DNA of 62,530 bases from the IMG/VR virus record IMGVR_UViG_3300046689_000627, positions 1 through 62,530 of that record. One strand, 5' to 3'. This stretch comes from a virus. Positions 31,988 through 39,719 of this stretch are shown here, piece by piece; position 1 is the stretch's first letter; every line of letters begins with the position of its first letter. The notes beneath the pieces are model-generated. The model saw only the letters and a program-made list of their open reading frames with translations. It had not been told where the DNA came from and made no database searches. A program made the translations under genes and the position numbers.

Positions 31988-32368
31988 TCAGGTCATGGCC
32001 TGCCGGATGGCGATGTCGATGCCGGTGACCAGGTCTTCGGCGTTCGCATCCAGTGCGGGGCCGAGGTGCGGGAGGGGGGCGTTCTTGCTGGTGCCGTACT
32101 CGATGATGTTTCCGAGCGGGCCCTGCGCCCGGCCCTTGTCGGGGCCGATCTCGCCCTCGACTCCCTCGAGGGTGATCTTCGTGCTGTAGGTGATGCTGTA
32201 GGGATAGGCCGGAAGGTACTTGTGGCCCTTGATGCGGTTGCGGGCGTCGTCCCGGACCTTCTGGCTGGTGACCTGGACGGCCTTGCGGGTGTTGACCAGC
32301 AGCCGTACCGGGAAGGCCTCCAGATCGGCGACCACGGCGTTCAGCCCGAGCACGTCGATGCCTGCCAT
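31988..32368 (-). CDS. HK97 gp10-like head-tail/tail completion protein
   Basis: A 126-residue protein starting MAGIDVLGLNAVVADLEAFP. VNTRKAVQVTSQKVRDDARN, then EGEIGPDKGRAQGPLGNIIEYGT and a C-terminal AIRQAMT give the HK97 gp10-type pattern (KxVxxTAxxxxxxAR ... G...G..EFGT). Members are tail-completion or joining proteins and normally lie before the major tail gene; here it lies between chaperone and tape measure genes, which is out of the usual order. Confidence 0.7.
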   Translation of the reverse strand: MAGIDVLGLNAVVADLEAFPVRLLVNTRKAVQVTSQKVRDDARNRIKGHKYLPAYPYSITYSTKITLEGVEGEIGPDKGRAQGPLGNIIEYGTSKNAPLPHLGPALDANAEDLVTGIDIAIRQAMT

Positions 32369-32369
32369 C

Positions 32370-32729
32370 TCACGGCTCCCTTCGGAACACGGACACCTTG
32401 AGGCCGTCGGTTTTGCCGCCGTTTTCCTGGTGTGCGGCCACCCGGCGGGCGCCCGCGAGACAGGCGTGGCATTTCGTGATCGACGCGTCGTAGGCGAACT
32501 CGTTGTCCTCGCTGGTCGTCTCCGTAAGGGGGTGCCCGCAGTCCCCGCACAGCCCGGACTCGGCTTCCATCAGGGCCATCGCCCACCAGCGGTCCTCCGG
32601 CAGCCACAACGGCTCCCCGGGGGCGGGCTGGGGCCGGCCGAGAAGAATGCTGCGCGGAATGCCCCACGCCCGGGCCGCCTCGATCTCCCGCCGGTAGGGC
32701 AGCCGCGGATCCCGCAGGCGGGCTACGAG
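32370..32729 (-). CDS. Frameshifted extension of the tail assembly chaperone (G-T type)
   Basis: Reached by a -1 frameshift from the 33199-32723 gene. The extension reads LVARLRDPRLPYRREIEAAR, a Trp/Pro stretch, DRWWAMALMEAESGLC and two CxxC pairs (LCGDC, KCHAC) that look like a zinc site, ending KVSVFRREP. No independent start with a ribosome site lies near, although an open frame continues to 32858. The fusion would be 276 residues. In lambda-like phages the G-T fusion links tape measure and tail tube proteins during assembly. Confidence 0.75.
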   Translation of the reverse strand, partial: LVARLRDPRLPYRREIEAARAWGIPRSILLGRPQPAPGEPLWLPEDRWWAMALMEAESGLCGDCGHPLTETTSEDNEFAYDASITKCHACLAGARRVAAHQENGGKTDGLKVSVFRREP

Positions 32730-33199
32730 AAAGGGACGGGCGAGGGTTCCTCGTTCACCGCCAGCGCGGCCGCGAACAGCGTCCTGGCGGTGCCGTCGTT
32801 GACGACATCCAGCAGCCGGTCCACCTGCACGGGCGTCAGTGACGGCTCGACGCAGCACACGGACAGCAGCGCGGGCAGGAACGTACCCGCGTCGTACGGC
32901 TCCTTGGAGCCCTCAGGCGCGGGGTGGGCGGCGATCAGGTTGCTGTAGCCGCGGTGGCCCAGCGCCCGGAACCGGAATTCCACCGACGCCTCGCGCGCCC
33001 GCTGCCGGGCCTGCTCGAGACGCTCCTGCAGTTCGTAGGCCGGGTTCACCTCACCCAGCGAGGTGGGCTTCCACTCCCCCAACTGCCCGAGCTCCGCCTC
33101 GAGGTTCTCCAGCTCGCCGGCGACGTCGCCCGCGAGACACACCGGCACGGTGATCTCGCGGGGCGACGCTCCGGCCAGCAGCTCGGAGATGTCCGGCAT
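32723..33199 (-). CDS. Tail assembly chaperone (G type)
   Basis: A 158-residue protein, MPDISELLAGASPREITVPV. The family-like pattern includes LENLEAELGQLGEW, VEFRFRALGHRGYSNLIAAH, YDAGTFLPALLSVCCVEPSL and LFAAALAVNE. It begins inside the stop of the major tail gene (TGATG). It ends PSPVPFS over a CCCTTTC slippery site that gives the longer fusion. Position between tail tube and tape measure supports the call. Confidence 0.85.
   Translation of the reverse strand: MPDISELLAGASPREITVPVCLAGDVAGELENLEAELGQLGEWKPTSLGEVNPAYELQERLEQARQRAREASVEFRFRALGHRGYSNLIAAHPAPEGSKEPYDAGTFLPALLSVCCVEPSLTPVQVDRLLDVVNDGTARTLFAAALAVNEEPSPVPFS
32729..32735 (-). promoter_or_regulatory. Programmed -1 frameshift site CCCTTTC
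   Basis: On the minus strand the zero-frame codons GTC CCT TTC TCG TAG contain C-CCT-TTC, a canonical X-XXY-YYZ heptamer, two codons before the stop. Slipping back one base gives CCC TTT CTC GTA and opens the 120-codon extension. Confidence 0.85.
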
Positions 33200-33678
33200 C
33201 AGGCGACGACCGCGTGGGTCGCCGGGTCGCTGGTCACCTTCAGCGGGGCCATGAACTTGCTCACTTCGTTCGCGGCGGGGGCGATGTTCTGCGGCTCGCC
33301 CGCCGCAACCGGGTACACCTCTACCTTGTCGCCGGTGGTGAACGTGGTGGCGTAGGCGACGCCGCGGCGCACCACGATGTAGCCGACCGCCCCGTACACC
33401 AGCGTGGTGTACGGCTGGTCCTCCGTCGTCGTGGAGCCGCGCTTGAAGGTGAGCTCCACCGTGTAGGAGCGGCGGCCGGGCTGGTTCGTGGTGAACGTCG
33501 ACGCCAGCGAGCTGGTGTCGACGTCGGCGGTCGCCGGGTCGGTCTTCAGGCCGTCCGGGGTGAGCCGCGCCGTCCAGTCGTTGCCGGCGATGAGCTCCGC
33601 CGCTGTCGGCGCGCTGATGTTCGCGATGGAGGTCACGAACGCGACCTTGGTGTTGCCGTCGCTGATCAGATCAGCCAT
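33199..33678 (-). CDS. Major tail (tube) protein
   Basis: A 159-residue, beta-rich protein: MADLISDGNTKVAFVTSIAN, NDWTARLTPDGLKTDPATAD, RRSYTVELTFKRGSTTTEDQ, then VKVTSDPATHAVVA near the end. Size, composition and position (after connector genes, before the chaperones) fit the tube subunit. Its own terminator-flanked start suggests high expression. It is coupled to the chaperone by TGATG. Confidence 0.82.
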   Translation of the reverse strand: MADLISDGNTKVAFVTSIANISAPTAAELIAGNDWTARLTPDGLKTDPATADVDTSSLASTFTTNQPGRRSYTVELTFKRGSTTTEDQPYTTLVYGAVGYIVVRRGVAYATTFTTGDKVEVYPVAAGEPQNIAPAANEVSKFMAPLKVTSDPATHAVVA

Positions 33679-33701
33679 GTCTGCACCCTCCTCAGGGCAA
33701 G

Positions 33702-33724
33702 AAAAAAGCCCCGGTCAGCGGGGC
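33702..33724 (-). terminator. Intrinsic terminator upstream of the major tail gene
   Basis: On the minus strand GCCCCG-CTGA-CCGGGGC is followed by six T, the only classical T-tract terminator noticed in the late region. It separates head-connector from tail transcripts. Confidence 0.85.
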
Positions 33725-33749
33725 AGCGAGTCGTCTGGGGGCGGGCGGG

Positions 33750-34082
33750 TCAGATGCGCAGTGCGGCGACGGTCACCGAGGTGACCGCGGAGTATCCGAC
33801 GCTGGCCTGCTGGTTGATGTCGGCGTGGAGGCTCGCGTCGATCGGGCCGATGAACTTGTCCGTGGCGTTCGCGACGGTCACCGTCCGGTCCGGCACGGTC
33901 AGGCCCTTGTAGGAGTTGGACTGCGTCGTGATCGTGACGGTGACCGGCGACGCGCCACCGTTCTTGACGTGCAGGAAGATGTTGGACGCGCCGAGCGGGA
34001 TCTTGTCGCCGCCGCCCGCCGCGGTCGAGTAGGTCGCGGCCAGGCCGGCCGCGGTGATCGCCTGAAGACTCAGGACTGCCAT
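33750..34082 (-). CDS. Small beta-rich virion protein, possible decoration protein
   Basis: A 110-residue protein from ATG 34082 (AGGAG upstream). MAVLSLQAITAAGLAATYST is followed by NIFLHVKNGGASPVTVTITT, a single compact beta domain with Ala/Thr/Val bias. It lies between the tail-completion gene and the major tail gene. It could decorate capsid or tail tube; nothing decides which. Confidence 0.6.
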   Translation of the reverse strand: MAVLSLQAITAAGLAATYSTAAGGGDKIPLGASNIFLHVKNGGASPVTVTITTQSNSYKGLTVPDRTVTVANATDKFIGPIDASLHADINQQASVGYSAVTSVTVAALRI

Positions 34083-34092
34083 GAGGGACTCC

Positions 34093-34503
34093 TCACTGGG
34101 GGATGGAGCGGAGCCGCCACCGGCTGACCGCGTAATAGCAGGGGGGAACAACATCGTCATCACGCTTGACGGGCTGCCCGTCCAGCGATTCGGGTTTCCA
34201 GGACACCCGGCCGGAGACCGCGATCGGTGCGGTGAGGGCGGCCAGGGCCCGGTCGGAGACGTTCATGGCCTGCTCGGCCGTCAGGCCCACACAGGTCAGC
34301 TGAACGACTCCGGTGAAGTGGGTGCGGTCGTCGGCCAGTGATGCCGTCACCGTCTGCCCGGGGTCCGGGTACAGCACCACGTACGGTGTGGTGTCGGTGG
34401 GGGTGACGCCAGGCGGTACGCCGCCGAGGTACACGGTCAGGTCGGCTGTCTCGAGGGCCGCGGTGACCGCGTCCACGTGCGGCAGCACGGCGGGAGTCGT
34501 CAA
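34093..34503 (-). CDS. Tail terminator/completion protein (gpU-like)
   Basis: A 136-residue protein, MTTPAVLPHVDAVTAALETA. LTVYLGGVPPGVTPTDTTPY, VVQLTCVGLTAEQAMNVSDR and the C-terminal RWRLRSIPQ follow the pattern of small tail-completion proteins (DUF3168/gpU-like). Position between the joining protein and tail tube agrees. Confidence 0.65.
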   Translation of the reverse strand: MTTPAVLPHVDAVTAALETADLTVYLGGVPPGVTPTDTTPYVVLYPDPGQTVTASLADDRTHFTGVVQLTCVGLTAEQAMNVSDRALAALTAPIAVSGRVSWKPESLDGQPVKRDDDVVPPCYYAVSRWRLRSIPQ

Positions 34504-34516
34504 CAGGCGCCTCCCG

Positions 34517-34924
34517 TCAGGTTGCGGCTTCGACGGTGATCCGCCACGCGGTCGCGGTGCTGGAAAAGTCGACGGCCATCACTGCGAAGGTCTCGTCGAC
34601 GAGCCGGGTGTCACCGGATGCGGTGATCGTGACGGTGTCACCGACCTGCAGTGAGTCGGTGGCCAGCGATGCGAACGGCAGCGCGAGTTCGTAGCGGGCC
34701 ACAACCGTCAGCCGTTCCCCGGCTTCCTCGTTCCTGGGCACCCTTTGCGGCTTGAGCCGGCACGCCCCCGAATACAGCACCGTCGGCGCACCTGGGGTGA
34801 GGACGCTGGTGGACCGGTTCAGGGACGTCGTCCCCGGCCGGGTGATGGTGCACGAGTCCACCATGAGTTGCTGGTGCGCCAGGCGGCCGGCGGCGAGCAG
34901 CGGCTGAATGTCGATGGCCGTCAT
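34517..34924 (-). CDS. Head-tail joining (stopper-type) protein
   Basis: A 135-residue protein. LMVDSCTITRPGTTSLNRST, TVLYSGACRLKPQRVPRNEE, VVARYELALPFAS and QVGDTVTITASGDTRLVDET match the DUF6093/head-closure pattern of actinophages (a small beta barrel closing the connector). It lies next to the adaptor gene, with only 1 base between them. Confidence 0.7.
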   Translation of the reverse strand: MTAIDIQPLLAAGRLAHQQLMVDSCTITRPGTTSLNRSTSVLTPGAPTVLYSGACRLKPQRVPRNEEAGERLTVVARYELALPFASLATDSLQVGDTVTITASGDTRLVDETFAVMAVDFSSTATAWRITVEAAT

Positions 34925-34925
34925 G

Positions 34926-35555
34926 TCAGGTCACCGGCTTCACGGAGAACCCGCCGACCCGGTACGGGCGCAGCGCCTCCTTGTGGTCGGCCGACAACTG
35001 CGCGCCACCGATCGTCTCCGAGGCGAACGTCCGGCTGTAGTCGTCGATCGACTCGGACCTGAGGCCCTGCGGGTTGGTCAGGTTCATCGCGGCCAGGTCG
35101 CACACCACGTCCACGATGTCGTCGGGGACCTCCGTGTAGCCGTGGCTGTAGGTGACCCTCACGCGCTGCGCCCATACCCCTTGCGGGCGCAGCCACGGCC
35201 AGCCCATCAGCCGGGTTGGCGCCCACCAGGCCTCGCCGCGGGTGAGTTCGGTGCCGATTCGCGTGTAGTCGCGGCCCTCGAGGGCCGCGTACTCCACATC
35301 GGTGATCCCGAACAGCTCCACCACTGTCAGGAGGTGGGTGTCGTCCAGGACGAGGGGGCGTTGCGGCAGCCGCAGGATCCGCCCGTTGCCCGGCAGGGTG
35401 ATCGTGTCGTTCTCCACCAGGGTGATCTCCTGGCGGGTGTACTTGCGGACCCGGGCCGACGCGCGGCGGAGTGCGAACGCGGCCTGCGATGGGTCCAGTG
35501 ACCGCTGCAGAGCGTCCTCGAGGTCCGCCTGCGTCGCGAGAGGGGTCGGGGACAC
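34926..35555 (-). CDS. Head-tail connector adaptor protein (gp6-like)
   Basis: A 209-residue protein. An alpha-helical start (MSPTPLATQADLEDALQRSL, FALRRASARVRKYTRQEIT) is typical of gp6/gp15-type adaptors. A beta insert (RLPQRPLVLDDTHLLTVVEL, YSHGYTEVPDDIVDVVCDLA) and a terminal VGGFSVKPVT strand follow. The adaptor ring sits below the portal. Confidence 0.75.
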   Translation of the reverse strand: MSPTPLATQADLEDALQRSLDPSQAAFALRRASARVRKYTRQEITLVENDTITLPGNGRILRLPQRPLVLDDTHLLTVVELFGITDVEYAALEGRDYTRIGTELTRGEAWWAPTRLMGWPWLRPQGVWAQRVRVTYSHGYTEVPDDIVDVVCDLAAMNLTNPQGLRSESIDDYSRTFASETIGGAQLSADHKEALRPYRVGGFSVKPVT

Positions 35556-35571
35556 GGGCCGGCCCCCCTTT

Positions 35572-35964
35572 CTACTCCTGGCTGCCGCCGTCGCCGGTGT
35601 CGGCCATGGCGTTCAGCCGCTTCGCCACGGTCGACCGGGGCTTGTCCTTGGCCTGCTCCGCCGTCAGGGCGGCCGCCGCACGCTCGGGGTCGCCGTCCAC
35701 CCACGCCATGAGGTCGTCGATGGTGCCGTCCACCGGCGGCTCGTCACTGCCCGGCTCCTGCGGGTCGCCGTCGCCCTGCTCGCTCTCGGGCTTCTGCGGC
35801 TCCTGCTCGGGCTCCGGGTCGGCCTCCAGGACCTCGATGCTGCCCTCGGGGGCGTTGTCCGTGAAGTGGCGGGCCTGATCGCCCTCCAGCTCCGCGCCCT
35901 CACCGAACTCGGTGACGGAGTAGTTCCAGTACGCCCTGAACGGTTTGATCACACGCACGCGCAT
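35572..35964 (-). CDS. Small acidic head protein
   Basis: A 130-residue protein. The beta-like start MRVRVIKPFRAYWNYSVTEF is followed by a very acidic, Pro/Gln-rich linker (~50-80) and a helical end (IDDLMAWVDGDPERAAAALT, TVAKRLNAMAD) resembling small nucleic-acid or protein-binding helical domains. It lies between capsid and adaptor genes, as in many actinophages. Role unknown. Confidence 0.6.
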   Translation of the reverse strand: MRVRVIKPFRAYWNYSVTEFGEGAELEGDQARHFTDNAPEGSIEVLEADPEPEQEPQKPESEQGDGDPQEPGSDEPPVDGTIDDLMAWVDGDPERAAAALTAEQAKDKPRSTVAKRLNAMADTGDGGSQE

Positions 35965-35990
35965 GACTCAGCTCCTCCTTCGGAAAGGGA

Positions 35991-36031
35991 CCCGCCGGCG
36001 CAGGCGGACTGGGGGTGCCTGCGCCGGCGGG
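35991..36031 (-). terminator. Hairpin terminator after the major capsid gene
   Basis: CCCGCCGGCGCAGGC pairs perfectly with GCCTGCGCCGGCGGG (15 bases) around an 11-base loop, 5 bases past the capsid stop. It likely lets capsid mRNA outnumber downstream messages. Confidence 0.8.
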
Positions 36032-36036
36032 AGCGG

Positions 36037-37365
36037 TCAGGCGTGCTCGACGACCACGCCGCGCTTGAACAGCGCCGCGTCGCCGGTGCCCGAGTCGGTC
36101 GGAACGCCGTAGTCGCCCACCCATGACCAGGTCGAGGCGATGACCTGCTGCAGGCGGTCCTGCGGCGGACGCACCAGCAGCGTCATGTCGACGCCGGGGG
36201 CGACGTTGACCTGCCGGACCTCGGGCACGTCCTCCACGCCGGTCCCGGACAGCAGGGTGCCGGTCTTGTCGAACGGGGCCGCCATCAGCGCGGAGCCGCC
36301 GAGCACGATCGGCCGGTGCACCGTCAGGGTGCCCGCCGAGCCGCCGAGGATGGTCGGGGTCTCGATGTTGCGGACCCAGTCGATCCCGCCGAACCGGCCG
36401 ATGGACAGGTCCCGGTAGATGGGGCTGTCGACGCGGCCCTGCAGGGCCTGCTTGAAGTCGCTGTCGGAGAACAGCTGGGCCTCGGTGTCCGGGTCGATGT
36501 GGGCGACGTAGTAGCCGCCCAGCGTCGGCACGTTCATCTTCCGCAGCCTGGCGACCGCGGCACGGAAGTTCGCGAACGTCACCGTGTTGCTGCCGGTCAG
36601 GTCGTACGCGCTGTTGCCGGTCGCCCGGATCGTGGTCGGCGCATTGTTCGCAACGACGGCCTGGCCGACGGTCGCGGAGATCGCCGTGCCCAGGGTCAGC
36701 GTGTTCGTGGACGTGTTCACGCCCACGACGGTGTTGCCGGTGCCGCCGACCGTGATGGACAGCGGGTTCGCACCCGACACCGGGGTCGGGACACCGTTGA
36801 CGAGGACCGTGGAGAACCCGTTGACGGACTGCACGATCAGCGCGGTGCTGGTGGTCGACGCGGCGGTCGCCCACGTGCGGCCACCCGCGTACGCCGCGTA
36901 CAGCTTGTTCCGAGCGACCTGGTTGATGGTCTGCCCGGCGTTGATGCCGAGGGTCTCGATGTCCGCGAGGAACTTCGACGCGAGGGCCATCGCGTTGGAC
37001 AGCATGTTCGTGTCCATGCTGTTGGCGTACTGGTCCATCACGACCGACCACTGCTCGATGCCGTACGTCGACGCCGAGGGGTCCGAGCCGGTCACCGGCG
37101 TCGTCGCCGGCGCCAGCAGACCCTTGCGGGTGAAGGTCTTGGTGTCGCCGAGACCGCCCTGCCACGGCTCGCTGTCGGCGATCGCCGGGAACAGGAAGTT
37201 CGGCACAAGGGCGTCCCGGAAGACGCGGTCCAGGATGCCGTTCTGCAGCATCGCCTGGATCTGCGCGGGAACCACCGCGCGGACGCCGGCGTGCCGGTCG
37301 ATGCGGAACCACGACCGCGGGGCGCGGTTGAGCCGCGGGCGGGCCGCGGACATGGTGGGGGTCAT
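36037..37365 (-). CDS. Major capsid protein
   Basis: A 442-residue protein starting MTPTMSAARPRLNRAPRSWF. AMLQNGILDRVFRDALVPNF, YGIEQWSVVMDQYANSMDTN and FLADIETLGINAGQTINQVA form the helical spine pattern of N4 gp56/P22-like HK97-fold coats. A beta insertion (~180-245, ITVGGTGNTVVGV) may be an extra surface domain. YVAHIDPDTEAQLFSDSDFK and GRFGGIDWVRNIETPTI follow. It lies just after the scaffold and Prp-like genes and before a strong terminator. Confidence 0.88.
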   Translation of the reverse strand: MTPTMSAARPRLNRAPRSWFRIDRHAGVRAVVPAQIQAMLQNGILDRVFRDALVPNFLFPAIADSEPWQGGLGDTKTFTRKGLLAPATTPVTGSDPSASTYGIEQWSVVMDQYANSMDTNMLSNAMALASKFLADIETLGINAGQTINQVARNKLYAAYAGGRTWATAASTTSTALIVQSVNGFSTVLVNGVPTPVSGANPLSITVGGTGNTVVGVNTSTNTLTLGTAISATVGQAVVANNAPTTIRATGNSAYDLTGSNTVTFANFRAAVARLRKMNVPTLGGYYVAHIDPDTEAQLFSDSDFKQALQGRVDSPIYRDLSIGRFGGIDWVRNIETPTILGGSAGTLTVHRPIVLGGSALMAAPFDKTGTLLSGTGVEDVPEVRQVNVAPGVDMTLLVRPPQDRLQQVIASTWSWVGDYGVPTDSGTGDAALFKRGVVVEHA

Positions 37366-37368
37366 CAG

Positions 37369-37557
37369 TTACTCCTCAGTGATCTGGATGGACACGTGGT
37401 CCGGGTATTGCTGCGCGACCTGATCCAGGCCCAGCAGCGCGGTTTGGGTAATGGCCGACACGGCGGCGCAGACGCGACCCCCCACGGCAGGCTCGTCGTG
37501 ACCGGACACCTCAATTGAGGTGCGTCCGTTGCCCAACCGGGCCCGGATCTCGATCAC
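37369..37557 (-). CDS. Prp-like cysteine protease, candidate prohead protease
   Basis: A 62-residue protein. EVSGHDEPAVGGRVCAAVSA supplies His20 and Cys30, the spacing and surroundings of the Prp dyad (SGHA...G.DIVCAAVSAL). Prp in Firmicutes trims ribosomal protein L27, and a staphylococcal Prp is known to cleave phage capsid and scaffold proteins. Here the gene is shorter than the usual ~100-110 residues. It starts inside the scaffold stop (ATGA) and ends 3 bases before the capsid gene. By position it is the best candidate for head maturation, as no ClpP- or S78-type protease is seen. Confidence 0.7.
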   Translation of the reverse strand: MIEIRARLGNGRTSIEVSGHDEPAVGGRVCAAVSAITQTALLGLDQVAQQYPDHVSIQITEE

Positions 37558-38342
37558 GCGCGCTGCCGGTACCCGAACTGAGACAGGTATTCGGCGACCT
37601 CGTCCTTGTCGGCCGTGAGGTAGTCCGTCTTCGTGGGGCCACCACGGGAGCCCTGCCCGGGGTCGGGCCTCGGCTTCGTCTTCGGCCTGGCCGCCGGCTC
37701 AGCAGGAGCGGCCGGGGCTGCCGGGGCGGGTTCGGGCATGCCCCAGTGCGGCTTGCGCTCCAGCAGGTCCGCCAGGTCGGCCTCGATGGCGTCGGTGTCG
37801 ATCTCGCCGTCGGAGTCGACGTACTTTGCGGGGTCGCGCATCAGCACGTCCACCGCGTCGGACGGATCGGCGAACTGGCCGCTGGCCGCGACCTTCACCT
37901 CCGCCGACACCGCGCGGGCGACCGCCTTCGCGGCTTGGTTCTGCGCGCGCTCCGCCTGGCTCGTGGCCTTCTCCAGGTCGGACTTCTTGGCGTCCTCGAA
38001 CTCCTGCACCTTGCGGGCGAGCTCGGCAGCCTGCTTCTTCGCCGCAGCGGCTTCCTTCTTCGCCGCGGCGCGCTCAGTCTTCATCCGGGCGAGGGCCTTC
38101 TGGCCAGCCTCGCCCAGCCCCTTGTCGTCCTCCGGCTGGCCGTCGCCGTCACCGGAGTCACCGGGCTCGTTGTCGGTGTCGTCGTCGAGGGCGTCGGCGA
38201 GCATCTGCTGCGCGTCGTCATCCCCGGCGTCGGTGTCGCCCTCGGCCGGCTCGGGCGCGGTCTCGCCCTCTTCGCCGTCGTGGCGGTGAAGATTGAACCA
38301 GGTGGCTCCGGTTGCCGGGGCCTTCATTTCGATGGTGGACAT
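37554..38342 (-). CDS. Capsid scaffolding protein
   Basis: A 262-residue protein. Residues ~25-75 are acidic and disordered. A long Ala/Lys/Glu coiled coil follows (RMKTERAAAKKEAAAAKKQA ... VQEFEDAKKSDLEKATSQAE), then a helical region (DPSDAVDVLMRDPAKYVDSD) and a basic C-terminus (KPRPDPGQGSRGG ... YLSQFGYRQRA) that could bind coat. The composition and position before the capsid are typical. It is translationally coupled to the Prp-like gene. Confidence 0.87.
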   Translation of the reverse strand: MSTIEMKAPATGATWFNLHRHDGEEGETAPEPAEGDTDAGDDDAQQMLADALDDDTDNEPGDSGDGDGQPEDDKGLGEAGQKALARMKTERAAAKKEAAAAKKQAAELARKVQEFEDAKKSDLEKATSQAERAQNQAAKAVARAVSAEVKVAASGQFADPSDAVDVLMRDPAKYVDSDGEIDTDAIEADLADLLERKPHWGMPEPAPAAPAAPAEPAARPKTKPRPDPGQGSRGGPTKTDYLTADKDEVAEYLSQFGYRQRA

Positions 38343-38372
38343 TGCGTCCGCCCCTTCATGTGTGCATGCGAA

Positions 38373-38395
38373 AGGGGCGCCATTGCGGCGCCCCT
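38373..38395 (-). terminator. Hairpin upstream of the scaffold gene
   Basis: AGGGGCGCC pairs with GGCGCCCCT around 5 bases; on the minus strand TTT follows. It lies in the gap between the 82-residue gene and the scaffold. Confidence 0.75.
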
Positions 38396-38417
38396 CGGGT
38401 GGGTTAGTCGGTCGCGG

Positions 38418-38666
38418 TCAGCCCTTCAGGGAGCCGTCCGCGCTCCACGTGTCGGGTATGGCGTCGGACGCTCCGAGCGCTCCAGCGCGCTTGATGATGA
38501 AGCGGCGCACCCGGCTGCGGGCCTCTTCCGTGTTCGGGCGGACCCGGCCAACCGCGCGGATCGCGTTCTCGAGGTCTGCGCGCGTCTTGATCGGGAACGC
38601 GCCGCCTGGCATTGCCTGGCCTCGCGTGGCCGCCGCCTTCCGAGCGGCCGTATTCATGTCGGCCAC
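38418..38666 (-). CDS. Small basic head-module protein (DUF6582-like)
   Basis: An 82-residue protein. GAFPIKTRADLENAIRAVGR then RRFIIKRAGALGASDAIPDT is a motif I recognise from actinophage head-module proteins, where it also appears at the ends of larger maturation proteins. It is basic and helical. It lies between the MuF-like and scaffold genes. Confidence 0.65.
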   Translation of the reverse strand: MADMNTAARKAAATRGQAMPGGAFPIKTRADLENAIRAVGRVRPNTEEARSRVRRFIIKRAGALGASDAIPDTWSADGSLKG

Positions 38667-38675
38667 GTCGTTCTC

Positions 38676-39719
38676 CTAACTCAGGTAGCCGAAGCGCTTG
38701 AGCAACCTGACCAGCTCGTTTCGATCCTCCGAAAGCCGGTAGATCTCATTCGGAGTAAGCCGGGGCGTTCGGAGCTGGAACTTGGGCAGGCCCTGCTCAA
38801 CATCCACCCGGGACCGCGCGAACCGCTGCCCGGTCTTCTTCTCCGCCTCGCGCAGCATTTGCCGGTAGAAGTCCCCGCGGCGCGTAGTGCCCTCGAGCGT
38901 CGCCACGACCTTCTTGCCGTAGGCATCCAGCGTGATCGTGGACCGGCCGGCGTTGACGACCGAGTAGATGTCGGCGCCGTTCCGGATCGCCTCCGCGCCG
39001 CCGAGCCCGAACCGACGGTCCTGCTCGGCGCGGGACAGGGAGCTGAAGAAGCCCATCGGGTCCGTGTGTCGGCCCGGGCGGGCGTCCGTCGCGGGCGTGG
39101 CGTAGCACTGGCAGCGGCGATGACGTTGGAAGTCGGCGTTGTACCGGTACCAGCGGCCCGCGAGGATCACGCACCTTGAGCAGGCGCCCGCCCGGACCAT
39201 CCGCACATAGCCGGTGACCCGCCGGTTCGCGACCATCGCCACCCCGGCCGCGCCACGTCCCGCGTCCGCGACCTCCGACGCCACGATCTGCTGCAACTGG
39301 AACAGCCCCGACGTCATCGCTTCCTGCAGCGTCAGCCCGTTGCCGATCAGCGTCTTTGTGCGGATCACCGGCAGGTACAGGAGGCTGTCCAGCGTTCGGC
39401 CGTCCGCCGCCGTCCCGGAGAACTCCCGCGGACTCACGCGCGTGGCGCCGTCTGTGTAGTCGTTACCGAGGCCGTCCGCGCGGACCATCGCCTCGACGTA
39501 CGGCTGCCCGGTGCTCGCGGCCGCCAACTGCCCGGCCGCGACCGCGCGCATCATCGCCGGCCCGAGACCGTGCAGCCACGACCCGGACAGGTCGTTGGTC
39601 TGGAGCCGCTTCCACAGTTTCTCGACGGCGATGGTCGTCTGGAGGACGGCTCGGCGCTGCGCGACACCGTAGGCGGTGACGATGTCCTCGTGCGCCTGCG
39701 TCTCGACGGGGGTGCTCAT
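38676..39719 (-). CDS. MuF-like minor head protein
   Basis: A 347-residue protein. A helical N-terminal half (DIVTAYGVAQRRAVLQTTIA) is followed by GYVRMVRAGACSRCVILAGR and RHRRCQCYATPATDA, a Cys-bearing MuF/VG15-type core. A C-terminal region (AEAIRNGADIYSVVNAGRST, EIYRLSEDRNELVRLLKRFG) resembles toxin-like tails seen in some MuF proteins. It overlaps the portal stop by 4 bases. Confidence 0.78.
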   Translation of the reverse strand: MSTPVETQAHEDIVTAYGVAQRRAVLQTTIAVEKLWKRLQTNDLSGSWLHGLGPAMMRAVAAGQLAAASTGQPYVEAMVRADGLGNDYTDGATRVSPREFSGTAADGRTLDSLLYLPVIRTKTLIGNGLTLQEAMTSGLFQLQQIVASEVADAGRGAAGVAMVANRRVTGYVRMVRAGACSRCVILAGRWYRYNADFQRHRRCQCYATPATDARPGRHTDPMGFFSSLSRAEQDRRFGLGGAEAIRNGADIYSVVNAGRSTITLDAYGKKVVATLEGTTRRGDFYRQMLREAEKKTGQRFARSRVDVEQGLPKFQLRTPRLTPNEIYRLSEDRNELVRLLKRFGYLS

